From positions 1 through 36,686 of the forward strand of contig CALVDX010000018.1 in NCBI GenBank assembly GCA_944326425.1: a stretch of 36,686 bases of DNA, written 5' to 3'. Every line of letters starts with the position of its first letter. Position 1 is the first letter of the stretch. Shown one piece after another: positions 26,313 through 34,488 of the stretch. Source of the DNA: Candidatus Gastranaerophilales bacterium. Lineage in GTDB: Bacteria; Cyanobacteriota; Vampirovibrionia; Gastranaerophilales; Gastranaerophilaceae. Both the position numbers and the translations under genes were made by a program. A model generated the notes under the pieces. That model searched no databases. It saw only the letters and a program-made list of their open reading frames with translations, and was not told where the DNA came from.

Positions 26313-27332
26313 CTAACTAATTAATGTTGTATCAAGCATTGCATTTAATTTCTTTTCCCACGCATAAGCTGATGATATACTATCCTGCAAAGTGTGTTTA
26401 GGTGTCCAGCCGAGAGTATTTTTAATTTTATCCGCGTTGGCATAAAGCTTTGCAGGGTCACCGGCTCTTCTGGATACCATTTCTACAGGTATTTCTTTAC
26501 CTATAACTTTTTCACACACCTCAAAAACTTTTTTTACACTATCTCCGTGTTCTGTTCCTACATTAAAAACATCTGAGCTGTTTTCTTTATTAAGATATGA
26601 ATACGCAAGAAAATGTGCTTCAGCTAAGTCCTCTATATTAACATAATCTCTAATACAAGTCCCGTCTATAGTTTCATAATCACTGCCGAAAATTTTAAAA
26701 GATGTCCCTGTTTCACTTAATGCAGATTTCAGAATCGTCGGAATTACATGCGTTTCAGGCTCATGCCATTCGCCGATTCTTGTAGCGGTATCAGCACCGG
26801 CCACATTAAAATACCTTAGTTTTATTGATTTAAGGCCGTAAGCAGTATCATAATCCTTCATAATCCTTTCAACCATAAGTTTTGACGCACCATAAGGATT
26901 AATCGGCGCCTGCGGATGCTCTTCGTCTATAGGTGTGTATTCAGGCTCACCGTATGTTGCACAGGTTGATGAAAACACTATTTTTTTACAGTTATAATTA
27001 AGCATAGTGTTTAAAAGATTTAATGTTCCCGCAACGTTGTTATCATAATACTTTCTCGGGTTTGTTACACTTTCGCCAACCAGTGCAAACGCAGCAAAAT
27101 GTATAACTGCATCAATTTTATTATTTGCAAAAACAGTATCTATATCATCAGCGTTACGGAGATTTCCCTGAACAAACTTAACAGATGAAGATATCTTTTG
27201 AAGTTCTTTAATCGTTTCTATATGCCCTGTTTCAAGACTATCAAATATGAGAATATCTTTAATTCCGTTATTCAAAAAATTAATAACTGTATGGCTTCCA
27301 ATATATCCTGCCCCGCCGGTTACAAGTATCAT
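26313..27332 (-). CDS. galE: UDP-glucose 4-epimerase
   Basis: This enzyme interconverts UDP-glucose and UDP-galactose. The 339-residue product begins [16 protein letters not shown], has FAAFALVGESV, FSSTCATYGEP and NPYGASKLMVER with the Tyr-x-x-x-Lys. LRYFNVAGAD and DGTCIRDYVNIEDLAEAH, the classical GalE C-terminal signature, follow. Length is normal. AAGGGAGG precedes the ATG. It is the first gene of the leftward operon; TATAAT is present on the minus strand at 27408-27413, without an obvious -35. Confidence 0.95.
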   Translation of the reverse strand: MILVTGGAGYIGSHTVINFLNNGIKDILIFDSLETGHIETIKELQKISSSVKFVQGNLRNADDIDTVFANNKIDAVIHFAAFALVGESVTNPRKYYDNNVAGTLNLLNTMLNYNCKKIVFSSTCATYGEPEYTPIDEEHPQAPINPYGASKLMVERIMKDYDTAYGLKSIKLRYFNVAGADTATRIGEWHEPETHVIPTILKSALSETGTSFKIFGSDYETIDGTCIRDYVNIEDLAEAHFLAYSYLNKENSSDVFNVGTEHGDSVKKVFEVCEKVIGKEIPVEMVSRRAGDPAKLYANADKIKNTLGWTPKHTLQDSISSAYAWEKKLNAMLDTTLIS

Positions 27333-27436
27333 AAAACCCTCCCTTTAGAAGTTAATTAATATCCTACATAATTACACAGTTAAAGAACATTGTAAAGTAT
27401 TAAATTTATTATATAAATGCCAGATAAATAACTTTG

Positions 27437-27453
27437 GATAAACCCGTTTTATC
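27437..27453. promoter_or_regulatory. Inverted repeat between galE and merR
   Basis: GATAAA (27437-27442) and TTTATC (27448-27453) are inverted with 5 bases between. A larger pair CAGATAAA (27421-27428) and TTTATCTG (27448-27455) shares the right arm. It lies in the 230-base divergent region and could be an operator or a weak stem-loop. No regulator can be assigned from sequence alone. Confidence 0.35.
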
Positions 27454-27526
27454 TGTTTCCTAACAATATTGTGCACAGTATATAAAAACGTCCGTAACAC
27501 ATTCCCGTAATACAACATTTACCGCC

Positions 27527-27558
27527 AAAATCTTTTATGCTAAAATCTTTTGTGGAGG
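27527..27558 (+). promoter_or_regulatory. Extended -10 promoter and tandem repeat before merR
   Basis: TGCTAAAAT (27538-27546) is an extended -10 element, followed almost at once by GGAGG (27554-27558) and ATG at 27563. AAAATCTTTTATG (27527-27539) and AAAATCTTTTGTG (27542-27554) are direct repeats with a 15-base period. They cover the -10 and start site, a position suited to autoregulation. Confidence 0.5.
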
Positions 27559-27562
27559 CGCA

Positions 27563-27973
27563 ATGTACACTATAAAAGAAGTATCAAAAAAAATGGATGT
27601 ATCCGAGCATACATTAAGGTTTTGGGCTAAATCCGGTTTTTTCCCGTTTGTTACAAGAGACAGAAACAATATCCGTCAGTTTTCAGACAATGACCTTGAA
27701 TGGGTTAAAATTGTAAAATGTCTTCGCTCCGCTGGTACAGAAAATAAAGCTATTAAAAAGTATATTGAACTCTGTATAGCCGGAGACTCAACAGTAAAAG
27801 AACGATACGAAATAATTAAAGCGACTAAACAAAGAGTACTTAATCAGATGGAAAACCTGAAAAAACAACTCGGAACACTTGAATATAAAGAAAATTTTTA
27901 CCAATCTATTATAAATAATAATCTTGAGGATTCCTGGAATCCGATGAATAAAACACTCAAAACAAATATTTAA
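27563..27973 (+). CDS. MerR-family transcriptional regulator
   Basis: The 136-residue product has the MerR N-terminal winged helix: YTIKEVSKKMDVSEHTLRFWAKSGFF (2-27, helix-turn-helix and the start of the wing), RQFSDNDLEWVKIVKCLRSAG (39-59), then a long dimerisation helix (about 85-115). MerR proteins dimerise and remodel promoters with long spacers. The C-terminus lacks clustered Cys, so it is not a metal sensor of the classical type, and no ligand domain is present. It is divergent from galE and 13 bases upstream of a small orphan gene. Targets are unknown. Confidence 0.85.
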   Translation: MYTIKEVSKKMDVSEHTLRFWAKSGFFPFVTRDRNNIRQFSDNDLEWVKIVKCLRSAGTENKAIKKYIELCIAGDSTVKERYEIIKATKQRVLNQMENLKKQLGTLEYKENFYQSIINNNLEDSWNPMNKTLKTNI

Positions 27974-27986
27974 AGGAACTTTATTA

Positions 27987-28307
27987 ATGTTAATATCCAA
28001 CATCACACAAGGAAATAACTATTCCCCGCCATTTCAAAAATTTTTAAAAGTCAAGGGAAAACTCCATCGTCTTGAAAACCTTAAAGATGAAATCCGGCAG
28101 CAAAAACAGAATTTAATACCTTTTATATCAAAACAAAGTCCGCATAAGGGTACATTATATGTTTTAACAGGAAAAGACGCAGATAAATTTCTTGATTTAA
28201 TTCCCCAGGTTTTATTTAGAAACCGGAGAACTAAACCGGAAAAATATATGAAGACAAAAGCAAAAGAAGTAAAACCTTCAAAACTTATTAAAGAACTCAT
28301 CGGTTAA
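27987..28307 (+). CDS. Small basic orphan protein downstream of merR
   Basis: The 106-residue product is rich in Lys, with an N-terminal polar section, a charged helix (about 25-42, RLENLKDEIRQQKQNLIP) and a basic C-terminus (NRRTKPEKYMKTKAKEVKPSK). No domain, signal peptide or membrane segment is visible. AAAGGAAC precedes the ATG, 13 bases after the merR stop, so the two are almost certainly one transcript. Its stop shares the TTAA at 28304-28307 with the convergent tatC stop. Confidence 0.65.
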   Translation: MLISNITQGNNYSPPFQKFLKVKGKLHRLENLKDEIRQQKQNLIPFISKQSPHKGTLYVLTGKDADKFLDLIPQVLFRNRRTKPEKYMKTKAKEVKPSKLIKELIG

Positions 28308-29041
28308 TCTTCTTTTCTGTCAATTAATGAAGCAGCAAAAAGCCCCGCTTCAAACAAGAGCCATGTCGGAACACCCAGCAAAAGCTGACTTACCACATCC
28401 GGCGGAGTGAAAATAGCAGCAAGAATAAGGATACCGACGATAATATAAGGTCTTAAATTTTTTAATGTCTCTACACTGACAAGCCCGAATTTCACTCCTG
28501 CAAGCACTACAAGCGGGAATTGAAACATTATCCCGAAAGCAAGAATTAAGCCGGAGGCAAGGTTCACAAAATTAGCAAGCCCGATTGTAGGTTCTAAATT
28601 TTCACTCATAAACCCTGCAGAAAAATTCATCACAAGCGGAAGTATAAGAAATATACAAAATGCACACCCCGAAGCAAACAGTATTACAAACAATGCCAGA
28701 AACCAGCCTAAAAATTTTCTCTCATTCTCATACAGCGCCGGAAGTACAAATTTCCTTACCTGATATGCAACAAAAGGTGATGCAAAAATAAAAGCAAGTA
28801 CCAGCCCGGCTTTTAATTGAATAATAAAAACCTCCATAGGCGAAAAATAGTGGAGTTTCGGCATAGCATCCGGCATAGAAACAATGACAAGCCAGTCAAT
28901 AAATTTGGGAGCAAAATAAAAACCCAAGGGCGATAAAAGCATCACCGCAAGAATTGAATTCAGCAGTGTATGGCGCAGCGCCTCTAAATGGGCTATAAAA
29001 GACTGGTCGTCTTCAATATTACTATTGTTTGACTTCTTCAT
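28304..29041 (-). CDS. tatC: Sec-independent protein translocase TatC
   Basis: TatC is the membrane receptor for twin-arginine signal peptides. The 245-residue product has six hydrophobic segments and the N-terminal family signature [13 protein letters not shown] (15-27). [45 protein letters not shown] is spread over residues 66-109 (loop and conserved Glu). F-G[12 protein letters not shown] follows, and the end is LL[12 protein letters not shown]. It overlaps tatA by 20 bases. Together with tatA it forms a minimal TatAC system; no tatB-like gene is visible. It is the last gene of the operon that starts with two likely Tat clients. Confidence 0.93.
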   Translation of the reverse strand: MKKSNNSNIEDDQSFIAHLEALRHTLLNSILAVMLLSPLGFYFAPKFIDWLVIVSMPDAMPKLHYFSPMEVFIIQLKAGLVLAFIFASPFVAYQVRKFVLPALYENERKFLGWFLALFVILFASGCAFCIFLILPLVMNFSAGFMSENLEPTIGLANFVNLASGLILAFGIMFQFPLVVLAGVKFGLVSVETLKNLRPYIIVGILILAAIFTPPDVVSQLLLGVPTWLLFEAGLFAASLIDRKED

Positions 29042-29240
29042 CTTTCTTTGCTTCGGCTTCTGCAGCCTTTTGAGCGCTGTCTGCTAGTTCTTGTGCTTCT
29101 TTTTTCAAAGTATCCTTAGCATTTTTAAACTCGTAAGATGCTCTGCCGAGCGCCTTTGCAAGTTCAGGTATACGCTTTGAGCCAAAGAGTAACAGTACTA
29201 CAACTATAATTAAAAATATTTCAGTAAATCCGATAGACAT
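29022..29240 (-). CDS. tatA: Sec-independent protein translocase TatA/E
   Basis: TatA oligomerises to form the conduit of the Tat pathway. The 72-residue product has a short N-terminal hydrophobic helix (5-20), the [14 protein letters not shown] hinge and amphipathic helix (19-32), and a polar, Lys/Glu/Ala-rich tail, which is the complete TatA layout. AGGAGA precedes the ATG. It lies 25 bases after the NapH/NapG-like gene and overlaps tatC. Confidence 0.93.
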   Translation of the reverse strand: MSIGFTEIFLIIVVVLLLFGSKRIPELAKALGRASYEFKNAKDTLKKEAQELADSAQKAAEAEAKKDEEVKQ

Positions 29241-29265
29241 ATCTTCTCCTGTTTCTTAACCAATA

Positions 29266-30576
29266 TTATATCTGAGACTGGGGGTTAATGGCAACTATTT
29301 CTATTGCATCAACCGGACAAATATTCTCACACGCACCGCACCCTATACATTTAGAAGCTATGTATACAGGCATTTGCCCGTATTCATGGGTAATTGCGCC
29401 TTTAGGACATTTAGCGGCACAAAGTCCGCATTTTGAGCATTTGTCGTAATCAAATCTTGCCAGCCCTATTCTGCAATTTTGTTTTTCCTCCAATGTCATT
29501 TTCCTTATAGCACCGGTCGGACACACATCAGAACAGTTTTTGCAGTCAAATTCACACTTGCCGCCCGAAAAATCAATATGAACGGTATCATACTCACCAT
29601 CAGGCTTTTTAAGAATTTTACCTTTACAATGTTCGACACAGAGCCCGCAATTTGTACATTTTTGTACAAAATTCTCTACAGAAACAGCACCCGGCAGACA
29701 AATCGGACGTTTCTTCAGCCCTTCTGCTATCGCAAGCGCAAGTTCTTTTCCTTTTGCAAGAACCCCGATTGCAGCAGCCGCAATTACACCTGTTGCAATA
29801 AAAGTACGTCTTGAAGGAATAAACTTCTCTTTTTCGGGCGCCGTATACTTAATCCCTCCGCCGGGGCATGCCGCAATACAGCGCAGGCAGCGCGTACAGC
29901 GTTCGTTATCAAGATATTTTTCTTTAGAATTAATAGCACCGGCAGGGCATTCTCTCTCGCAAACCCCGCACCCTTTACAAATATCTTTTGATATACAAAG
30001 TCCCCTGGGGCTGAATTTTGCACACAATCCGAGAACAGTACCCACAGGACAAATCGTTGTACAAAAAATCCTGTTTTTCCATATAACAAGCCCGATAATT
30101 ACAACCAGAGGGCTAAAAGTCAATAAAGAAACCGTTTTAATATTAATAAATCCCGTAACAATATTACCGAAATTGGAATACGGGTCTAAAAACCTCAGCA
30201 CAGCCGTTACACCTAACACCATAAAAGCAACGACAATTGCGAGAATCCCGTATCTAATATACGGCAAGTTAATTGTTTTACCTGTTTTACGCCTGAAAAT
30301 AACACCGATTATATCCTGCAAAAGCCCGAACGGACAGAATACCGAACAGTAAAACCGTCCGAAAAAGAAGGCAATAAGCAGGTTTACAGCAACAATAATA
30401 AGCGCCGTGACGGAAAAATCCGCAGCAAGCCTTGCCGCCGCCGGCGCAAAACTAAAAGATAATAATCCTGCAATACTCTTTCCGACAGGGAAAAATGCCA
30501 GAATTTCGGCAAGAAAAAACAAAGACGCCGCGGTAACACGTATCAAATACGGTTTTTTATTTCCTCTAAATTTCAT
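29266..30576 (-). CDS. NapH-NapG-like polyferredoxin fusion with internal Tat motif
   Basis: The 436-residue product appears to move electrons from the quinone pool or cytoplasm to a periplasmic acceptor. Residues 1-190 are a NapH/NosR-type membrane domain with four or more helices and the paired CxxxCP motifs FYCSVFCPFG (76-84) and FCTTICPVG (171-179). Two cytoplasmic-type 4Fe-4S motifs follow (200-210 and 227-238). SRRTFI (255-260), followed by a hydrophobic Ala/Ile segment (to about 275), looks like an internal twin-arginine signal. After it come four more 4Fe-4S motifs (307-317, 341-352, 380-390, 410-420), as in NapG. NapH and NapG are normally separate proteins. It follows the aldo-keto reductase gene by two bases and precedes tatA. 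Confidence 0.8.
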   Translation of the reverse strand: MKFRGNKKPYLIRVTAASLFFLAEILAFFPVGKSIAGLLSFSFAPAAARLAADFSVTALIIVAVNLLIAFFFGRFYCSVFCPFGLLQDIIGVIFRRKTGKTINLPYIRYGILAIVVAFMVLGVTAVLRFLDPYSNFGNIVTGFINIKTVSLLTFSPLVVIIGLVIWKNRIFCTTICPVGTVLGLCAKFSPRGLCISKDICKGCGVCERECPAGAINSKEKYLDNERCTRCLRCIAACPGGGIKYTAPEKEKFIPSRRTFIATGVIAAAAIGVLAKGKELALAIAEGLKKRPICLPGAVSVENFVQKCTNCGLCVEHCKGKILKKPDGEYDTVHIDFSGGKCEFDCKNCSDVCPTGAIRKMTLEEKQNCRIGLARFDYDKCSKCGLCAAKCPKGAITHEYGQMPVYIASKCIGCGACENICPVDAIEIVAINPQSQI

Positions 30577-30578
30577 TA

Positions 30579-31829
30579 CTAAGCCCCTTTAGCCTCAAGA
30601 TATGCTTTGTGAACTTTAACAAGGAGTTCCGGAATATCAAGCTGCTGCGGGCATTTAGGTTTACATAAACCGCACTTTATACACTTATCCGCACGTTCTG
30701 ATTCTTTAAGCGCCTCATAATGGTTTATGAAACTCATATTTTTATTAGCCCTGTCATCATACATATACTGGTTATACAGTGAGAAAAGCCCCGCAATATT
30801 AACCCCGACCGGACATTCACAGTAACGGCAGGCTGTACATCCGATTGCAGACTGCTTTAAGTGAGCGGCAATAGCCTTATCATAAACTTTTTGTTCTTCT
30901 TCCGACAACGGTGTCAGATTTGTAAATGTTTTTATATTGTCCTCCAAGTGTTCCGGAGCACTCATACCGCTAAGCATAGTAAGAATACCGTCAAGCCCTG
31001 CAAGCCATCTGAAAGCCCACGATGCTACACTTGCATCCGGATTATAATCTTTTAATATTTTTGTTGCTTCAGCATTAAGATTGGCAAGCAGGCTGCCGCG
31101 AAGCGGTTCCATTACAACAATAGGAAGATTTGCTTTTCGTGCAATATTGTATTGCTCTTCGCCTCTTGTCGTTTTCCAGTCAAGGCGGTTAATTTGCAAT
31201 TGTACAAATTCCCACTTATCATAATAGTCAATAATTTCCTGTAATAATTCAGGAGTATCGTGGTGAGAAAATCCTAAATGTTTAATTTTGCCTTCTTTTT
31301 TCTTTTTTTCTAAGAAAGGAATAACGTTATACTTTTTAGTATTATCTCAATTTCTTTTGTTTAAACAGTGCACAAGATAGAAATCAAAGTATTCTGTCTG
31401 ACACCTTTTAAGCTGTTCATTAAAGATACGTTCAACATCTTCTTCTTTTTCAAGCATCATAACGGGCATTTTAGTTGTAAGATTAAACGATGCCCTATCG
31501 TAAGGTTTAACCGCACGGCCGGTAATTTCTTCACTCTTGCCGCCCATATACATATAAGCGGTATCATAGTAATTAACCCCTGCAGCCATAGCCCTTTCAA
31601 CCATTTTTCTGTTGAGTTCTTCATCTATTTCTCCGGTTGGTTTCATCGGCATACGCATACACCCGTAACCTAACATTGAAACATCGAGTCCTTTAAATTT
31701 AGCTGTTGTAATTCCGCTCCCCGGTTTAAGTCCGGTGCTGACATTCTTATTATTAAAAGTACACCCGCTTAACAACACTGCACCGGTTGTAAAAAGCAGC
31801 GAATTTTTTATAAAATCTCTTCTGTCCAT
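30579..31829 (-). pseudogene. Tat-lipoprotein aldo-keto reductase with ferredoxin tail, interrupted by an in-frame TGA
   Basis: One reading frame of 417 codons is broken only by TGA at 31347-31349. The upstream part (160 residues) has a twin-arginine signal and lipobox, MDRRDFIKNSLLFTTGAVLLSGC. The AKR start follows, with YGCMRMPM, YYDTAYMYMGGKSEE, LTTKMPVM and FDFYLVHCLN. After the stop the same frame continues through EGKIKHLGFSHHD and INRLDWKTT into the C-terminal Fe-S region (GCTACRYCECPVG and CIKCGLCKPKCP). In related sequences, as remembered, the position after LN-x-x-x is Trp, so TGG to TGA by one base is likely. TGA is a normal stop at 9707-9709 and 36178-36180. GGGAGG precedes the ATG. 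The gene is either a recent nonsense allele, a sequencing error, or recoded. An internal restart giving the 206-residue downstream half is possible. Confidence 0.75.
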
Positions 31830-31877
31830 ATTTCCTCCCTATATTCCATAATTTTAGTGCTTATTTTAATTTAACAT

Positions 31878-31893
31878 TTAGAGTCAACTCTAA
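31878..31893 (-). promoter_or_regulatory. Operator-like palindrome at the Tat/redox operon promoter
   Basis: TTAGAGT and ACTCTAA form a 7+7 inverted repeat with a 2-base centre. On the minus strand it contains the second of two TTGACT hexamers 11 bases apart. The first TTGACT has TTAAAT 18 bases downstream as a weak -10, so the palindrome would lie in the spacer of the promoter. Confidence 0.5.
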
Positions 31894-31906
31894 GTCAAGA
31901 TTTTTT

Positions 31907-33694
31907 TTACATGCCTGCAGCAGCTTTGTCTTTTTCAACGGTATACCTCAACATTTTGTTTAAAAAATGCGGCAGGGTAAAACCTAAAATCGCCATATTG
32001 CTTAATAATGACACCCAGTAAAGTGCGGCACCGATTGTTTTTGTTTTTTTGAGCGCTTCAGGCGGAATGGATTTCATCTTATCAAGTTTTTTAAAGTTTC
32101 TAATACCAAGAGTAAACCCTTTCCAAAAGCCGATTTTCTTATCGCCATACTTATCGGTTTTCATGATTTTGGTACCTAAGTACTTATCAGAAAGTCTGCC
32201 AAGAATATTATTTATCAGGAAATCTCCGCCAAAAAACATAATAAAAGTACCGCCTTCTCTTGCAGTCCTGTCGCGTAATTCATATTTATCACGCGAGGAC
32301 GGAAGCTTTGCAAGAAACCCTGTAAATGCCCATTTTAAAGCATTAACTGTTTTGGACATACTTACACCCGAAGTATAATTAAAATTAGAAGCATTATTTT
32401 TTATAAAATTAGCTTTTGGTGCTGTCAGCCCTTTAGTTACAGATTTTGATATTATTATCCCCGGAATAAAGGCAAACGCAAGAGTTCCGAGTGCGCGTTT
32501 TAATTTACTCTGTCTGTGTTCTTTTTTAGAAACTTCTTTTTCCTCAAGCATATCAAACGTTGCTGAAAAACCTTTTCTGCCCGTTTTTAATTCTGTAATA
32601 CCCGTTGCAATCCATGGAATACTTCCCATTAATAATCCCGTCGACATAAAATCAGAACGTAGAATCCCTTCATGTGCCTTCAAGAGCTTTTGTTTTAATT
32701 CCTCCTCCCTGCCTTTAAATCTTAAAAGAATTTCATCAAACTCTTTTTCAGCCTTTAAAATTTTTGCAGAAGATTTTATGCCTTCAATCATTGTTTTGGT
32801 ATCAGAAGTTAGAAATTCTTTTGAAACCTGAATAATTTTCTTCTCGTTATTTTTAAAATTGGAAACAATCCCGTTATGTTTAAGAAAAAACTTATTGTAC
32901 TTTGGCAGCAAAAACAACGGCATTACAAATGCAAAACTAACACTTAGTGCAGACATACCTATTCTTTCAAGAGCCTCGGCACGTGTATTGGACATTATAG
33001 CGTTAGGAATCGCACACCCGCCGATATTCGTAAGCCCGCGATTTAAAAGTGTATGGTTTTGAATAAATGCTGTAGCATTATAAAGTCCGTTTCCAAACAC
33101 CGGCGAATTTCCGTAAATTCTTTTATCAAGTTTCCTGTAGTCCTCCGGCGTCATATCTTCACTGTAAAACTGTTTTTCATACTCAATCCCTTTTGGAAAA
33201 ACTTTTTGTTTAAGTATTTTATACCCTTCTTCAGGATTATCAGTATTCAGAACCAGTTTTTCAAGCGGACATTTTATTTTGGAGTTTTTATCCAAAACAC
33301 TGTCAACAATTTCATCTGTTTCATATTTTACACCGTTTTTGTCAAAGAGTTCCTTTGCGGATTTTGTCATAACAGGTGTTTGAACATGTTTTGCTCTGCC
33401 GTATACCATAAGCATTGCAGATGCTTTACTGATTCTTCTGTCCGTTATATAACAGTTTGAAAAATCGTTGTTATTATCCTCAAGTGCCAGAAATAACGGT
33501 TTAAGATTTCTTTGGTTATAATACTTTATTTCCCCGTCTTTATAAATTCCAAGGGTATGTTTATCAAGGTTTTTAAGCATTTCTGTCTTAATATCAGAAT
33601 CAGGTATTACCTGCGCCTGTCCGCCGGAAACATTTTCCGCAGGCTGATAATATTTTACCCCCGGGGTTATAGTACTTATTGCGTTACACTTCAT
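31907..33694 (-). CDS. DUF1893 domain fused to a multi-pass membrane protein
   Basis: The 595-residue product has, after a short leader, residues 45-165 that match DUF1893 (a cytidine-deaminase-like fold known from Thermotoga TM1506). The matching parts are TLGIYKDGEIKYYNQRNLKPLFLALE, given as residues 47-72, then DRRISKASAMLMVYG (85-99) and KIKCPLEKLVLNTDNPEEG (139-157). The remainder is basic with about five hydrophobic segments (near 246-262, 347-362, 393-410, 476-495, 565-585). It may be an integral membrane protein, with the DUF1893 part cytoplasmic. No function is known for such a fusion. AAAGAACA before the ATG is a weak ribosome site. It ends 77 bases before the AKR gene starts. Confidence 0.7.
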   Translation of the reverse strand: MKCNAISTITPGVKYYQPAENVSGGQAQVIPDSDIKTEMLKNLDKHTLGIYKDGEIKYYNQRNLKPLFLALEDNNNDFSNCYITDRRISKASAMLMVYGRAKHVQTPVMTKSAKELFDKNGVKYETDEIVDSVLDKNSKIKCPLEKLVLNTDNPEEGYKILKQKVFPKGIEYEKQFYSEDMTPEDYRKLDKRIYGNSPVFGNGLYNATAFIQNHTLLNRGLTNIGGCAIPNAIMSNTRAEALERIGMSALSVSFAFVMPLFLLPKYNKFFLKHNGIVSNFKNNEKKIIQVSKEFLTSDTKTMIEGIKSSAKILKAEKEFDEILLRFKGREEELKQKLLKAHEGILRSDFMSTGLLMGSIPWIATGITELKTGRKGFSATFDMLEEKEVSKKEHRQSKLKRALGTLAFAFIPGIIISKSVTKGLTAPKANFIKNNASNFNYTSGVSMSKTVNALKWAFTGFLAKLPSSRDKYELRDRTAREGGTFIMFFGGDFLINNILGRLSDKYLGTKIMKTDKYGDKKIGFWKGFTLGIRNFKKLDKMKSIPPEALKKTKTIGAALYWVSLLSNMAILGFTLPHFLNKMLRYTVEKDKAAAGM

Positions 33695-33803
33695 TGTTCT
33701 TTTGCTATTTATAAACTACGACACAATTAAATATTAACACTGATAGCTGCTCTAATATCAAGAGGGTTCTATTAATTCAGTAAATTTATGTTATTTTATA
33801 TTT

Positions 33804-34421
33804 ATGAAAAAAATTTTATGTTTTGGCGACAGTAATACATACGGCTACAATCCTGAAACAGGCGGCAGGTTTGGCAAAAATGAGCGCTGGACAGGTATAC
33901 TCCAAACGCTGTGCAGCAGCAAATATAATATTACCGAAGCCGGCTGCAACAACAGAACTTGTTTTCGGGATAATTTTGAGGGCAAAAAATATACAGGTTA
34001 CAAAATACTGCCCGAATACCTTACCGGAGAAAACTATGATATTGTAATCCTCTGGATAGGCTCTAATGATTTACAAAGGTTTTATAATGTTTCTATCCCT
34101 GAAATTCAATATGGAATTGAAAATTTGATAGAAATAACATATAAACTCTCGCCGGACAGCAAAATTCTAATTATTCCGCCGCTAAAAATAAGAGAAGAAG
34201 TATTAACAAGTAAAATATTTTCTTTTTTATTTGACAAAACCTCTATTGAAAAATCCATGTATATAAACAATATTTATAAAACCGCAGCAAAAAAATACAA
34301 CTGTAGTTTTTTAAGTCTGGAAACGGCCATTACCCCGTCAAAATACGACGGATTACATTTTGACAACCGCGAACAAGTTAAAATTGCAGATGCTGTTTAT
34401 AAACAAATTGCTAAAATGTAA
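33804..34421 (+). CDS. SGNH/GDSL-family esterase (arylesterase-like)
   Basis: The 205-residue product is an SGNH hydrolase: block I MKKILCFGDSNTYGYNPETG with Ser10, Gly and Asn positions in TEAGCNNRT, block III LWIGSNDL with Asn88, and block V YDGLHFD with Asp182 and His185, giving a complete catalytic set. There is no signal peptide, so it is cytoplasmic. It most resembles small bacterial arylesterases/acyl hydrolases; the substrate cannot be told. No ribosome site precedes the ATG, and a TATTTT sequence sits seven bases before it, so the transcript may be leaderless. Confidence 0.88.
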   Translation: MKKILCFGDSNTYGYNPETGGRFGKNERWTGILQTLCSSKYNITEAGCNNRTCFRDNFEGKKYTGYKILPEYLTGENYDIVILWIGSNDLQRFYNVSIPEIQYGIENLIEITYKLSPDSKILIIPPLKIREEVLTSKIFSFLFDKTSIEKSMYINNIYKTAAKKYNCSFLSLETAITPSKYDGLHFDNREQVKIADAVYKQIAKM

Positions 34422-34423
34422 AT

Positions 34424-34437
34424 TTTTCTTAACATTT
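34424..34437 (+). promoter_or_regulatory. Shared upstream box (copy B)
   Basis: TTTTCTTAACATTT is identical to the first 14 bases at 20484. It lies 51 bases before the GH15-like gene and directly behind the esterase stop. A TAATAT-like -10 and TAGGAG follow. Confidence 0.3.
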
Positions 34438-34488
34438 CATCCAAAAGAAAAATTTACGATAATATAGCAAGTATAGGAGTTTGTATCT

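Noticed and set aside
31330-31349. Selenocysteine at the in-frame TGA of the aldo-keto reductase
   Set aside because: The position corresponds to Trp, not Cys, in the family as I know it, and the only nearby stem (ATACT-AAAA-AGTAT) is AT-only and lacks a SECIS-like loop.
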